64,000 bases of DNA from Pseudomonadota bacterium (GCA_013112535.1 JABFGI010000002.1:496001-560000), one strand, 5' to 3'; shown: positions 37,727-46,410, counted from the stretch's first letter. Numbers and translations: made by a program. Notes: generated by a model from the letters alone, not told the origin.

Positions 37727-37825
37727 TAGACAAATCTCGTTTTTATATTTTTTAAGTATTACTTTTGAAAGTGATGATATGATATATAACTATTAAATAT
37801 TATTCTTTAATTAAATATTGACCCT

Positions 37826-38209
37826 ATGCAACATCTCTACATTATTTTTCTTTTAGCGATAATAACACCGGTAACAATACAAGCAGAACAGGATTATATG
37901 GATGACCGAATTTTTTATATACATACCGGTATTGATGAAACGGGAAGCTTCACATGGGGAAATTTTCTATCCTGTATTAGAACAGTTCGTTTTACAGGTG
38001 ATAAGGGCCCGAGGGAATTAGATAGAAAAATATCGAGACTTGTTATAGCAGCAATTAACAATCAAACATGGGTTTTTTCAGTCAGGGAAGATGATAGTAA
38101 GGTAGAGCTCGAATCAATCACTATCGATACACATAAATATTACACACTAAAAGAAAAAAGGCATATATTTTTGAGAATCGTGGGTAATTGTCAACTTGAG
38201 AAAAAATAA
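37826..38209 (+). CDS. Secreted hypothetical protein
   Basis: 127 residues. A signal peptide (YIIFLLAIITPVTIQAEQ) suggests periplasmic location. The mature part has two Cys (LSCIRT, GNCQ) that could form a disulfide; no family recognised. It is divergent from ppnN with a 99-bp gap. Confidence 0.5.
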   Translation: MQHLYIIFLLAIITPVTIQAEQDYMDDRIFYIHTGIDETGSFTWGNFLSCIRTVRFTGDKGPRELDRKISRLVIAAINNQTWVFSVREDDSKVELESITIDTHKYYTLKEKRHIFLRIVGNCQLEKK

Positions 38210-38250
38210 TCTGAAATTAAATCTCCTGCTATATTTAATATCTATACGAA

Positions 38251-38814
38251 TTAAACTACTAATACTGATTTACTGTCCAAGCAATTTTTTAGCTCTGTAT
38301 ATTTTTCCTCATATTTATTCCAGAGTTCACTCTTGTTTAATTTTTCCTCAATCTGTTTATATTCTTTTTCCAAAGCGACTTTATTTTCATCAGACAATCC
38401 CTCTTCCGCCATAGGATAAAGAATATTATTTTCTTTCATAATGTGTTGCTGTAAAAGCTGACCGTAGTTTAATGCGTTTTCGCAAAAACTTTCTCGATTC
38501 GATGTCGCCACTGCTTCAGTCATGTTTTTCAAAAAAATTCTGCTTTGATCGTGTTCAGAAAACATAACAGGTAAAGGGTTACAATGTGATAGTACTCCGG
38601 GTGTCTGCAAATGTTTAAATAAAACATCTTCTTCTTTTGCATGATGATAGTTATCTGCAAATTTTTTGATAAAATCGATAAAGTCCTGTGCTTTCTCAAG
38701 CAACATATTACCTTCATCATTATTCTCATAACTAAATTTTATATACTGTTCCATCAGATCTATATATTTTAAAATAAGTTGATGTTCATTCATTAGTTCA
38801 TCTGTTACTTGCAT
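38251..38814 (-). CDS. Hemerythrin-domain (HHE) protein
   Basis: 187 residues, four-helix HHE cation-binding type. Ligand-like residues are spread over NEHQLIL, NYHHAKEEDVLF, FSEHDQSR and QQHIMKENNILYP, as expected for a di-iron site. Family members bind oxygen or NO or act in iron-sulfur repair (YtfE-like). It could be an NO or oxygen buffer, which would fit the nor and anaerobic genes. It converges on the secreted protein gene, with FNR-type boxes further upstream. Confidence 0.85.
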   Translation of the reverse strand: MQVTDELMNEHQLILKYIDLMEQYIKFSYENNDEGNMLLEKAQDFIDFIKKFADNYHHAKEEDVLFKHLQTPGVLSHCNPLPVMFSEHDQSRIFLKNMTEAVATSNRESFCENALNYGQLLQQHIMKENNILYPMAEEGLSDENKVALEKEYKQIEEKLNKSELWNKYEEKYTELKNCLDSKSVLVV

Positions 38815-39089
38815 TTTGGCTGTTTCCTTTTCATTTTTTTAATCTGGTATAATCGTATTTTCAGTATTCTCGTTTATGTCTGAAACACGTATATTTAATA
38901 CCTTAATAATCATGTGCGCATGAATATATATCTTTCTTAAATATTATAATTATCTATTCAGCAACTAAAATCGTATGGAATTATCGGCTGAAAACATGGA
39001 GCAATTCCTTGATCAAGATCAGATGATAACCATTATTTTTATTATATAATTTTACGAGAATTTAAATAATGAGAATAAAGTTATAGTTT

Positions 39090-39103
39090 TTGATCTATAT
39101 CAA
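39090..39103. promoter_or_regulatory. FNR/DNR-type box
   Basis: Exact TTGAT-CTAT-ATCAA. It may serve the leftward hemerythrin gene or assist the second box at 39235 for the ubi operon. Confidence 0.7.
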
Positions 39104-39234
39104 ACAAATTAACTTTCGCTACATGTAATTTCACTCAGTTTCTTATATGTTGCAACCGCTTAATTTTCATAAAGAAAGACATATTAGTTTATCCTCACAA
39201 TGAACGAACAAAAAAAGAAATGACAGATAAAAAT

Positions 39235-39248
39235 TTGATTAATATCAA
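39235..39248. promoter_or_regulatory. FNR/DNR-type box before yhcC-ubiUV
   Basis: Exact TTGAT-TAAT-ATCAA, about 109 bases before the first gene. If it acts at the class II position (-41.5), transcription would begin near 39283. FNR control of ubiUV is known in E. coli. Confidence 0.75.
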
Positions 39249-39356
39249 ATAATTTATCGATAATGAAATTATGAAAATAATTATAAAAATTATCTGCTAA
39301 TCCAGTTTTATAATACGCATATCGAAAAGTTACAGACATAAAGAAGAACAAACAAA

Positions 39357-40319
39357 ATTATTAACAATAATCACAAAACCTTAGCAGACTACGTAAACAC
39401 TTTTGGCTCGTCTATCAAACAACAATATGGCTCGCGTGTTCATAAGATTGCTATAGATGCGACATTTACCTGTCCCAATCGTGACGGTAGTAAAGGACGT
39501 GGTGGTTGTACCTTTTGCAATAATGCTTCTTTCAGTCCTAATGGACTTAAACCCAAGTCTATTTCATCTCAAGTTGAAGCGGGAAAAACGGTTATTAGAA
39601 AACGTACTGGTGCCCTGTCTTATATTGCTTATTTTCAAGCATATACAAATACCTATGCCAAGATAGATACACTGCGCACAAACTATGATCAGGCACTATC
39701 ACACCAGAACGTAATAGGACTTTCTGTAGGTACTCGACCGGACTGTGTGCCTACACCCGTTCTCGAATTACTCGCCCAATATCAACAACAGGGATACGAA
39801 GTCTGGCTGGAGCTAGGGTTACAATCTAGCTTTGATGAAACACTTAAACGTGTTAATCGCGGGCATGATTACAAAGAATATTATGATGCGGTTGAAGCAG
39901 CGCATAATCATAATCTAAAAGTATGCACGCATCTTATGCTGGGCCTACCGGGCGAAGATAATTCACATGCGCTTATTACACTGGACCGTGTCTTATCACA
40001 GGGTATCGCAGGTCTTAAAATTCATCCCTTGCATATCGTAAAAGGTACTCATTTAGCAAATGAATGGCGCAGAGATGAATATATTCCTCTTGAATTTGAT
40101 GATTACATAGAAACAGTGTGTGACATGATTGAATTAACACCTGTCAACGTAAGCTATCATCGTCTCACCGGTACGGCACCGGACAAAATTCTGCTCGCAC
40201 CTTCCTGGTGTGCAAAAAAATGGCAAGTACTGAATGCAATAAAAAACAGGCTTGAACACAGAGGTACCTATCAAGGATTTTTTTATGAACCTGAAATTAA
40301 CAACGTATGTACACAATAG
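39357..40319 (+). CDS. YhcC-like radical SAM protein, apparent ATT start
   Basis: About 320 residues. The radical SAM cluster motif lies in TCPNRDGSKGRGGCTFCNN (C-x13-C-x2-C), the form used by the TIGR01212/YhcC family; HLMLGLPGEDN and later LSYHRLTG-like residues also fit. No ATG, GTG or TTG occurs in frame between the upstream stop (near 39340) and the cluster motif; a GTG at 39747 would remove the cluster. Alignment with YhcC N-termini places the start at one of two ATT codons (39357 or 39360) with a weak AAGAAG upstream. Function unknown. It overlaps ubiU by 13 bases, so it shares the anaerobic ubiquinone operon. Confidence 0.8.
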   Translation: MINNNHKTLADYVNTFGSSIKQQYGSRVHKIAIDATFTCPNRDGSKGRGGCTFCNNASFSPNGLKPKSISSQVEAGKTVIRKRTGALSYIAYFQAYTNTYAKIDTLRTNYDQALSHQNVIGLSVGTRPDCVPTPVLELLAQYQQQGYEVWLELGLQSSFDETLKRVNRGHDYKEYYDAVEAAHNHNLKVCTHLMLGLPGEDNSHALITLDRVLSQGIAGLKIHPLHIVKGTHLANEWRRDEYIPLEFDDYIETVCDMIELTPVNVSYHRLTGTAPDKILLAPSWCAKKWQVLNAIKNRLEHRGTYQGFFYEPEINNVCTQ

Positions 40320-41323
40320 ATAATAAAATTGAACTCATCTGCCCTGCAGGAAATCTTCCAGCTTTACGTGCCGCTGTTGATAGCGGTGCCGATGCCGTTT
40401 ATATCGGGTTTCGTGGTGGCAACAATGCACGAAATTTCCCTGGTTTAAACTTCAGTCCTGACGAAGCGAAACAGGGGATAGAATATGCCAGGAAAAATGG
40501 AGCTCGCGTTTTTTTGGCAATGAATACTTTTCCACAGCCTGAACAATGGCAATCTGCTATCGATTCAATTGATACAGCAGCAGAATTAGAAGTAGATGCC
40601 CTGATTCTTGCCGATCCTGGGCTGATGGATTACAGCAGGAAAACACATCCTGAACTGCGACTCCACCTTTCAGTACAAGGTTCTGCGACCAACCGCGATG
40701 CAATCTGTTTATATCATGAACAATTCAACATCCAACGTGTGGTACTACCTCGTGTACTTTCTCTGGCACAAGTTCGTCAGGTAATTAAAGAAGTCCCCGT
40801 CGAAGTTGAAGTATTTGGATTCGGTAGTCTTTGCGTTATGGTGGAAGGACGTTGTTCTCTTTCATCTTATGTGACGGGCGATTCACCAAATACTGCCGGA
40901 GTATGTTCCCCTGCACAGGCTGTACGCTGGAAAGAAACAGAAGAAGGCCGTCAATCATACCTGAATGATGTCCTTATTGAACGTTATAACAAAGATGAAC
41001 CTGCGGGTTATCCAACACTCTGCAAAGGTCGCTTCTATGTTGAAGATAACCTCTATCATGCTATTGAAGAACCAACCAGCCTCAATCTTCTGGAATTATT
41101 ACCTGACTTGATGAAGTGTGGTGTTAAAGCTATCAAGGTTGAAGGACGTCAACGCAGCAAAACTTACGTTGCACAAGTAACAAGCGTCTTGCGTCAGGCA
41201 CTGGATGCCTGCTTTGAAAATCCGGAACTATATATTGCTGATAAGCAATGGATAACGCAGCTTAATAGTCTGGCTGAAGGGAGTTGTCATACTCTTGGTG
41301 CCTACCATAGGCCATGGCAATGA
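40307..41323 (+). CDS. ubiU: Oxygen-independent ubiquinone hydroxylation protein UbiU
   Basis: 338 residues, peptidase U32 family. LICPAGNLPALRAAVDSGADAVYIGFRGG is the family start. Cluster cysteines are seen in GSLCVMVEGRCSL, GVCSPAQAVRW and PTLCKGRFYV, the four ligands of the [4Fe-4S] centre. With UbiV it hydroxylates the ubiquinone ring without oxygen, using prephenate as oxygen donor in E. coli. It overlaps ubiV by 10 bases, so the pair is translated together. The upstream FNR-type boxes suggest anaerobic induction. Confidence 0.93.
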   Translation: MYTIDNKIELICPAGNLPALRAAVDSGADAVYIGFRGGNNARNFPGLNFSPDEAKQGIEYARKNGARVFLAMNTFPQPEQWQSAIDSIDTAAELEVDALILADPGLMDYSRKTHPELRLHLSVQGSATNRDAICLYHEQFNIQRVVLPRVLSLAQVRQVIKEVPVEVEVFGFGSLCVMVEGRCSLSSYVTGDSPNTAGVCSPAQAVRWKETEEGRQSYLNDVLIERYNKDEPAGYPTLCKGRFYVEDNLYHAIEEPTSLNLLELLPDLMKCGVKAIKVEGRQRSKTYVAQVTSVLRQALDACFENPELYIADKQWITQLNSLAEGSCHTLGAYHRPWQ

Positions 41324-42249
41324 AGATCAGTATTGGTCCAATATCCTATTTCTGGGAAAGACAAAAGGTATTCGATTTCTATAAAAGCCTGGAAGAAACA
41401 CCGGTTGATATTGTCTACCTTGGCGAAACGGTTTGTTCTAAACGGCGAGAGCTATCACTTGATGACTGGTTAGTGATAGCTGATCAACTCAGTAAGTCAG
41501 GAAAAGAAGTTATCCTGTCAACGTTGACTTTAATTGAAGCTGCATCGGAATTGTCATATCAAAACCGCATCGCATTAAATGAACGATACACGGTAGAAGC
41601 CAATGATATGGCAACAATACATAATCTGAATGCAAAACATTCATTCGTAATCGGCCCTCATATCAATACTTACAACAAAGCCACTCTTAAATTATTTAGT
41701 GAAATGGGTGGATGCCGCTGGGTTATACCGGTCGAATTAGGTAAGGAAACCATTAGCACAATATTACAGGAACGTACACCGGGTATGGAGACAGAAATAT
41801 TTGCTTTTGGTAATCTGCCTCTGGCATTTTCAGCACGTTGTTATACCGCCCGTGCCCATAACAGACCCAAAGACAGCTGCGGTTTTATCTGCGTGGATTA
41901 CCCCGATGGGCTCCCTATGTTCACTCAGGAAAAAGAACCTTTCCTGATATTGAATGGAATACAAACGCAATCTGTAGCAAAACAGAATCTGATTACCTTG
42001 CTTGATGAGATTAATGAACTGGGGATAGACATAATTCGCATCATGCCTCAAGCTGAAGGCACAATAGAAATCATTGATCTTTTTCACAAGGTTATGAATG
42101 GTGAAATACAACCGACAGTGGCACTGGAACAAATGGAAATATTTCATTCATTTGGTAAGTGTAATGGCTACTGGTTTGGTGATGAAGGAATGGTATGGAT
42201 TGATAAAACCAATAAACAAAATAAATCTTTTGACTCTATTTTGGAATAG
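41314..42249 (+). CDS. ubiV: Oxygen-independent ubiquinone hydroxylation protein UbiV
   Basis: 311 residues, peptidase U32 family. ISIGPISYFWERQKVFDFY and VYLGETVCSKRRELS are typical. The four cluster cysteines are in ETVCSKRR, ARCYTARAH and SCGFICVDYP. It forms a heterodimer with UbiU. A second ATG six bases in is an alternative start. Its 3' end overlaps the convergent ubiT by 14 bases. Confidence 0.93.
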   Translation: MAMKISIGPISYFWERQKVFDFYKSLEETPVDIVYLGETVCSKRRELSLDDWLVIADQLSKSGKEVILSTLTLIEAASELSYQNRIALNERYTVEANDMATIHNLNAKHSFVIGPHINTYNKATLKLFSEMGGCRWVIPVELGKETISTILQERTPGMETEIFAFGNLPLAFSARCYTARAHNRPKDSCGFICVDYPDGLPMFTQEKEPFLILNGIQTQSVAKQNLITLLDEINELGIDIIRIMPQAEGTIEIIDLFHKVMNGEIQPTVALEQMEIFHSFGKCNGYWFGDEGMVWIDKTNKQNKSFDSILE

Positions 42250-42751
42250 ATGAGGCAGTTGTCCGATGATGATATTTATCTTTAAAACGCTGCGCTTTAT
42301 TTACCAGACACTTTGCTATGTTTGCAACAGGTGGCAACAATACATTATCAAAATGCGCATCCCAGTCATATTCCAGCGAATCCATAATATTTTTAATGTG
42401 TACGCCGGTTTCAGTTTCTCCTTCGATACTCAAACTACGTCTGAAAAAAAGTGTATCCGGATCTTCTTTATTCGTTGCAAGTTGCCAGAAGTTGAAAGAA
42501 TCTCCACTAATAGTGACATCAGACACATTATCAGGCGATGGTTTAATACGACCTTGCTGAATCAGAAAGTGAAAACAGGTCTGTGCATCTTTAATGTTTA
42601 TGCAAATAGATTTACCTTCAAGTTCGGCAAGCCGTTTCTGCAACGACTGACCACGCAATAAATGATTAAGGCAAGTGGAAATGAGTCGCGTATGTATTTT
42701 ATCCGGTATAACACGTAACGAAATTAAAAAAGGTTTTTGTGCGATATGCAT
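42236..42751 (-). CDS. ubiT: Ubiquinone anaerobic accessory factor UbiT (SCP2 domain)
   Basis: 171 residues with an SCP2 lipid-binding domain (GKSICINIKDAQTCFHFLIQ, VTISGDSFNFWQLATNKEDPDTLFFRRSLSIEGETE). UbiT binds quinone intermediates for the oxygen-independent pathway. It runs opposite to ubiUV; a perfect FNR-type box lies 61-74 bases upstream of its start, which would place the promoter at the class II position with a short leader. Confidence 0.92.
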   Translation of the reverse strand: MHIAQKPFLISLRVIPDKIHTRLISTCLNHLLRGQSLQKRLAELEGKSICINIKDAQTCFHFLIQQGRIKPSPDNVSDVTISGDSFNFWQLATNKEDPDTLFFRRSLSIEGETETGVHIKNIMDSLEYDWDAHFDNVLLPPVANIAKCLVNKAQRFKDKYHHRTTASSIPK

Positions 42752-42811
42752 TTATTAATACTTCTGTTGACTATGGAACTGGTCAACATATCAACTTTAT
42801 CTACTTTTGAA

Positions 42812-42825
42812 TTGATCTGTATCAA
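42812..42825. promoter_or_regulatory. FNR/DNR-type box for ubiT
   Basis: Exact TTGAT-CTGT-ATCAA in the 91-bp gap between ubiT and ubiD. Its distance to ubiT suits activation of the leftward promoter; it lies only 17 bases before the ubiD start, so it would be too close to activate that gene. Confidence 0.8.
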
Positions 42826-42842
42826 TAAGAGAAAAAATCACT

Positions 42843-44312
42843 ATGGTTTATAGCGATCTTCGGGAGTTTCTTCGTTATCTTGAAAGAAACGGTGACCTTA
42901 AACGTATCAGCCAGAAGATAGATACAAAGCTGGAAATGACAGAAATCTGCCAGCGAACTTTGCGTGAGAATGGTCCTGCTCTCTTATTTGAAAATCCAGC
43001 AGGGTTTAATACTCCCGTTATTGGAAATTTATTTGGAACTGTGCAGCGTGTTGCTGATGCAATAGGCAAAAAATCCATATCGGAATTGCGTCAGACAGGC
43101 GAAATCCTTGCATTTTTAAAAGAGCCAGGCTGGCCCGGTGAACTTAGACAAGCACTAAATACATTACCTTCATTCAAGAAATTATTACACGTTACTCCAC
43201 GTATCATAAAAAATGCTCCTTGCCATGAAAATATTATTGAAGCCGATGATATTGACCTTGCCAATCTCCCTATACAAACATGTTGGCCTGGTGATGCTGG
43301 ACCACTAATCACCTTTGGACTGGTCATTACCAAAGGCCCCTACAAAGATAGACAAAACATAGGTATTTACAGACAACAGGTGATAGCCAGAAATAAAGTC
43401 ATCATGCGCTGGTTACCACATCGAGGTGGTGCCATTGATTTTCAGGAGTGGCAGGAAGCGAATCCTGGACAACGTTTTCCCCTGGCAGTTTCGATAGGAG
43501 CCGATCCGGCAACACTGCTTGCGGCAGTAACTCCAATACCTGACAGCCTGTCGGAGTATCAGTTTGCCGGACTTTTACGCGGTGCACGCAGTGAAGTCAC
43601 TAATTGTCTTTTATCTTCTCTACAGGTTCCTGCAAATTCTGAATATGTACTGGAGGGATACATTAATCCGGAAGAAGAAGCTGAAGAAGGTCCTTTTGGT
43701 GATCACACAGGTTATTATAATAGTCGTGGAATGTTTCCTGTCTTTACTATTGAACGTATTACCCATCGTCATAGTCCTGTTTATCACACGACCTATATGG
43801 GTCGATCACCTTATGATGAACCCTCAGTTTTAGCGATGGCACTTAATGAAGTCTTTATCCCAATTTTACAAAAACAATTTCCGGAAATAGTCGATTTCTA
43901 TTTACCACCGGAAGCCTGTTCATATCGTATTGCTGTCGTCAGTATAAGAAAACGTTATCCAGGTCATGCGCGCCGTATCATGTTTGGCGTCTGGTCATAT
44001 CTCAGACAGTTTACTTATACCAAGTTCGTTATTGTCACTGATGAAGATATTAATGTACGTGACTGGAAAGAAGTTATCTGGGCAGTTTCTACCAGAGTCG
44101 ATCCGGCACGCGACACTACCATTCAGGAAAACACACCAATCGATTATCTTGACTTTGCCAGTCCGGTTGCAGGACTTGGTTCGAAACTGGGTATTGATGC
44201 GACAAATAAATTACCGGCTGAAACCAATCGACAATGGGGGAAACGAATCGTGATGGATGATGACGTTGTAAAACGTGTTGATGCTTTATGGGAAAAGCTC
44301 TGGGATAAGTAA
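42843..44312 (+). CDS. ubiD: 4-hydroxy-3-polyprenylbenzoate decarboxylase UbiD
   Basis: 489 residues, full length. [25 protein letters not shown] is the prenyl-FMN-binding stretch, and [15 protein letters not shown] carries the catalytic glutamate segment. It decarboxylates the polyprenylated benzoate in ubiquinone synthesis and needs prenylated FMN from UbiX, not in the window. It sits next to the anaerobic hydroxylase genes, making a near-complete oxygen-independent module. Confidence 0.95.
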   Translation: MVYSDLREFLRYLERNGDLKRISQKIDTKLEMTEICQRTLRENGPALLFENPAGFNTPVIGNLFGTVQRVADAIGKKSISELRQTGEILAFLKEPGWPGELRQALNTLPSFKKLLHVTPRIIKNAPCHENIIEADDIDLANLPIQTCWPGDAGPLITFGLVITKGPYKDRQNIGIYRQQVIARNKVIMRWLPHRGGAIDFQEWQEANPGQRFPLAVSIGADPATLLAAVTPIPDSLSEYQFAGLLRGARSEVTNCLLSSLQVPANSEYVLEGYINPEEEAEEGPFGDHTGYYNSRGMFPVFTIERITHRHSPVYHTTYMGRSPYDEPSVLAMALNEVFIPILQKQFPEIVDFYLPPEACSYRIAVVSIRKRYPGHARRIMFGVWSYLRQFTYTKFVIVTDEDINVRDWKEVIWAVSTRVDPARDTTIQENTPIDYLDFASPVAGLGSKLGIDATNKLPAETNRQWGKRIVMDDDVVKRVDALWEKLWDK

Positions 44313-44350
44313 TTCAGTTACCAGATCATATCGAAAAATTGTTTTCAAAA

Positions 44351-44370
44351 TTTGGTTACTAATAACCAAA
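44351..44370. repeat. Palindrome copy 1 (TTTGGTTA-N4-TAACCAAA)
   Basis: Perfect 8-bp arms TTTGGTTA and TAACCAAA around CTAA. Copy 2 follows 31 bp later, centre to centre, so both lie on about the same face of the helix. Probably a repressor or activator operator pair. Confidence 0.75.
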
Positions 44371-44381
44371 TTGGTTCCTTA

Positions 44382-44401
44382 ATTGGTTATTACTAACCAA
44401 T
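44382..44401. repeat. Palindrome copy 2 (ATTGGTTA-N4-TAACCAAT)
   Basis: Perfect 8-bp arms ATTGGTTA and TAACCAAT around TTAC, sharing the core TTGGTTA-N4-TAACCAA with copy 1. Confidence 0.75.
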
Positions 44402-44520
44402 CATTCTTTTTGTTAAGATTTAATCTAATAATTACTTATTAATTTAGTAATTAATACGAGTTAATTTAACTATTAATTTTTGATAAAAGTCATTTTTTGG
44501 AGCTCTTCTACGTATTAAGT

Positions 44521-44534
44521 TTGATCTAGATCAA
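44521..44534. promoter_or_regulatory. FNR/DNR-type box before pqqA
   Basis: TTGATCTAGATCAA, an exact and fully palindromic match to the TTGAT-N4-ATCAA consensus, 123 bases before the pqqA ATG. Confidence 0.75.
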
Positions 44535-44656
44535 ACTTGTGTTCAATAAGATTTTAAAATCAAAACTCTGGTATATGCATTGCACTTTATACCTTGTCTG
44601 AACAGTTTGCTCAGGCAGAAGAACCAATTTTTATAAAAATTAGGAGGAGATTTACT

Positions 44657-44731
44657 ATGCAATGGGTTGATCCAGCTTATTGTGACTTGCGTTTAGGTTT
44701 TGAAGTCACAGCATACGTTTACGTACGCTAA
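44657..44731 (+). CDS. pqqA: PQQ precursor peptide PqqA
   Basis: A 24-residue peptide beginning MQWVDPAY and containing DLRLGFEVTAYVYVR. The glutamate and tyrosine joined to make PQQ are E16 and Y20, with the required E-x3-Y spacing. A strong AGGAGG lies 8 bases before the ATG. It is followed by a hairpin terminator and then pqqD, so the short peptide mRNA is probably made in excess over the enzymes. Confidence 0.95.
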   Translation: MQWVDPAYCDLRLGFEVTAYVYVR

Positions 44732-44750
44732 TAAAAAACCTGTATTAAAA

Positions 44751-44787
44751 AAAGAGAGTGACTAGCCCCGATTAGTCACTCTCTTTT
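44751..44787 (+). terminator. Hairpin between pqqA and pqqD
   Basis: Arms AAAGAGAGTGACTA and TAGTCACTCTCTTT around GCCCCGAT, followed by TTTT. It is 19 bases after the pqqA stop and 36 before pqqD. It would end most transcripts after pqqA, with read-through into pqqD and pqqE, a common way to keep precursor peptide in excess. Confidence 0.85.
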
Positions 44788-44822
44788 ATTTGAATAACTA
44801 ATTAATAAACGTCGTTTTATTT

Positions 44823-45107
44823 ATGAGCGAAACAATAACCATAACAGCAGAGAATATTATCGAAATTAGTCCCATGTACTTATTTCGATGGGAAGAACCA
44901 CAACAAGCCTACGTATTACTTTATCCAGAGGGCATTGTGAAAGTTAATGAAACCGGTGCTGAAATATTAAAACTCTGCGATGGAATCAATACAGTATCAG
45001 AAGTTATTACTAAGCTGAATGATAAATACTCAACTGATGTTACTGAAAGCATCAATAAATTTTTGGAGGTAGCCCATGCCAAAGGATGGGTCAGAATTAA
45101 GTCTTGA
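44823..45107 (+). CDS. pqqD: PQQ biosynthesis chaperone PqqD
   Basis: 94 residues. ISPMYLFRWEEPQQAYVLLYPEGIVKVNETGAEILKLCDG is the RiPP-recognition winged-helix fold characteristic of PqqD, which binds PqqA and presents it to PqqE. Its last 32 bases overlap the start of pqqE. The expected neighbours pqqB and pqqC are not between pqqA and pqqD nor elsewhere in the window. Confidence 0.93.
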   Translation: MSETITITAENIIEISPMYLFRWEEPQQAYVLLYPEGIVKVNETGAEILKLCDGINTVSEVITKLNDKYSTDVTESINKFLEVAHAKGWVRIKS

Positions 45108-46224
45108 TGGTTTAGGTATACCAATGTGGCTAACATTGGAGTTGACATATCGTTGTCCTCTTCATTGTCCATGGTGTAGTAATCCTCTGGATTTTGACAA
45201 ATTTAAAAATGAATTAAGCACGGAAGATTGGAAACGTGTCTTGCGTGAAGGTCGTACTATGGGTGCATTGCAACTTGGATTTACCGGCGGCGAGCCCATG
45301 CTTCGTGATGATATAGAAGAACTCGTCGCATACTCGACTGAACTGGGTTATTACTCAAACCTCATTACATCTGGTGTTGGTTTAACACCTGAACGTTTAA
45401 AAACGATGAAAGATGGTGGTCTTAAGCAAATACAACTTAGCTTACAGTCCAGCGATCGTGAGTTGACTAACAAACTTGTCGGCGCTGATGTATATGACCA
45501 GAAACTTGCCGTTGCTTACGATATTAAGAAACAGGGATTCCCTATGGTATTGAATGTTCCTGTTTGTAAACAAAATATCGGATTAACCAGAAATATTCTG
45601 GAACTGGCAGAAGACATCGGCGTTGAATATATCGAGTTTGCCAATATCCAGTACTACAACTGGGCGCTATTGAATCGTTCTGAATTCCTCCCTTCAAGAG
45701 AAGAAATTGAAGCGGCTGAAGAAGTTGTTAAAGAATATAGAGATCGTCTTGGTAAAAAAATGGAGATCTATTTTGTTATTCCTGATTACTTTGATGACCG
45801 TCCCAAAGCCTGCATGAATGGCTGGGGTGCAATCCATTTAACAATCGGACCTGATGGTGCAGCTCTTCCCTGTCAGGAGTCTCGTGTCATCAAGGGGCTG
45901 GAATTCCCTAATGTGAAAGATCATTCACTTGACTGGATATGGAATGAATCACCTGTCTTTAATGAATTTCGCGGTGATAACTGGATGAAGGAACCTTGCA
46001 AGAGTTGTGATGAAAAGGAAACAGATCATGGTGGCTGTCGCTGTCAATCCTTTCTACTTACTGGTGATGCATCAAATACCGATCCGGTTTGTTCCAAATC
46101 TCCTCATCATAGCGTGATTGAATCCAGTTTGGCTGAAGCAGCATCTGAACACAGAGTAGAACGACCACTCGTCTTTCGTAGAAAAGGGGCGATTTCAACA
46201 GACTTTTTAGAAACGACAGAATGA
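45076..46224 (+). CDS. pqqE: PqqA peptide cyclase PqqE (radical SAM/SPASM)
   Basis: 382 residues. The start at 45076 is supported by GGAGGT 6 bases upstream and overlaps pqqD by 32 bases. The radical SAM motif is CPLHCPWCSNP (C-x3-C-x2-C), and FTGGEPMLR follows. SPASM-type cysteines are in ACMNGWGA, LPCQESR, CKSCDEKE and GGCRCQS. It links the glutamate and tyrosine of PqqA, the first step of PQQ synthesis, with PqqD as partner. Confidence 0.95.
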   Translation: MPKDGSELSLDGLGIPMWLTLELTYRCPLHCPWCSNPLDFDKFKNELSTEDWKRVLREGRTMGALQLGFTGGEPMLRDDIEELVAYSTELGYYSNLITSGVGLTPERLKTMKDGGLKQIQLSLQSSDRELTNKLVGADVYDQKLAVAYDIKKQGFPMVLNVPVCKQNIGLTRNILELAEDIGVEYIEFANIQYYNWALLNRSEFLPSREEIEAAEEVVKEYRDRLGKKMEIYFVIPDYFDDRPKACMNGWGAIHLTIGPDGAALPCQESRVIKGLEFPNVKDHSLDWIWNESPVFNEFRGDNWMKEPCKSCDEKETDHGGCRCQSFLLTGDASNTDPVCSKSPHHSVIESSLAEAASEHRVERPLVFRRKGAISTDFLETTE

Positions 46225-46313
46225 AACTTCCACATGAGACATTAGAAACTTCAGTTCTTGCAGGGATCATCCTGACAATAGCATTGTTTGTGTTGGTTCG
46301 TGTATTAAGCTGA
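46221..46313 (+). CDS. 30-residue single-helix membrane peptide after pqqE
   Basis: Short open frame overlapping the pqqE stop by four bases (ATGA). It has a polar start (MKLPHETLETS) and one hydrophobic helix (VLAGIILTIALFVLVRVLS). The ATGA overlap implies translational coupling to pqqE. It could be a small accessory of the following membrane protein. It is too short for standard gene calls, so it may be unrecognised in relatives. Confidence 0.55.
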   Translation: MKLPHETLETSVLAGIILTIALFVLVRVLS

Positions 46314-46347
46314 GGCAAAGATAATTAAAGATTGACTCTTCCTCACT

Positions 46348-46410
46348 GTGACACCGGAATATATGATAATTAACTTCCCATTTCATATTTCATATCATTC
46401 CGGTTGTCAC
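46348..46410. repeat. Long imperfect inverted repeat between pqqE region and membrane gene
   Basis: Arms GTGACACCGGAATATATGAT and ATATCATTCCGGTTGTCAC can pair with two small bulges across a 24-base A/T-rich loop. It lies 34 bases before the next gene and could be an mRNA stabiliser, processing site or operator. Confidence 0.6.

Larger units (their letters stand above)
38815..39356. promoter_or_regulatory. 542-base divergent control region with three FNR/DNR-type boxes
   Basis: Between the hemerythrin and yhcC-ubiUV genes. TTGATCTATATCAA at 39090-39103 and TTGATTAATATCAA at 39235-39248 match the TTGAT-N4-ATCAA consensus exactly; TTGATCAAGATCAG at 39009-39022 has one mismatch. No coding sequence seen. 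Confidence 0.75.
44313..44656. promoter_or_regulatory. 344-base pqqA upstream region
   Basis: Holds two matching palindromes (44351-44370 and 44382-44401), an extra half-site TTGGTT (44371-44376) between them and an FNR-type box (44521-44534). A -10-like TAAAAT occurs at 44555-44560, correctly placed for class II activation from the box. No gene seen. Confidence 0.7.

Noticed and set aside
39457..39666. Open frame inside the yhcC-like gene
   Set aside because: It is out of frame with the conserved radical SAM motif.
46058..46318. Reverse-strand open frame over the pqqE end
   Set aside because: Shadow of pqqE and the small membrane peptide; no ribosome-binding site or family match.
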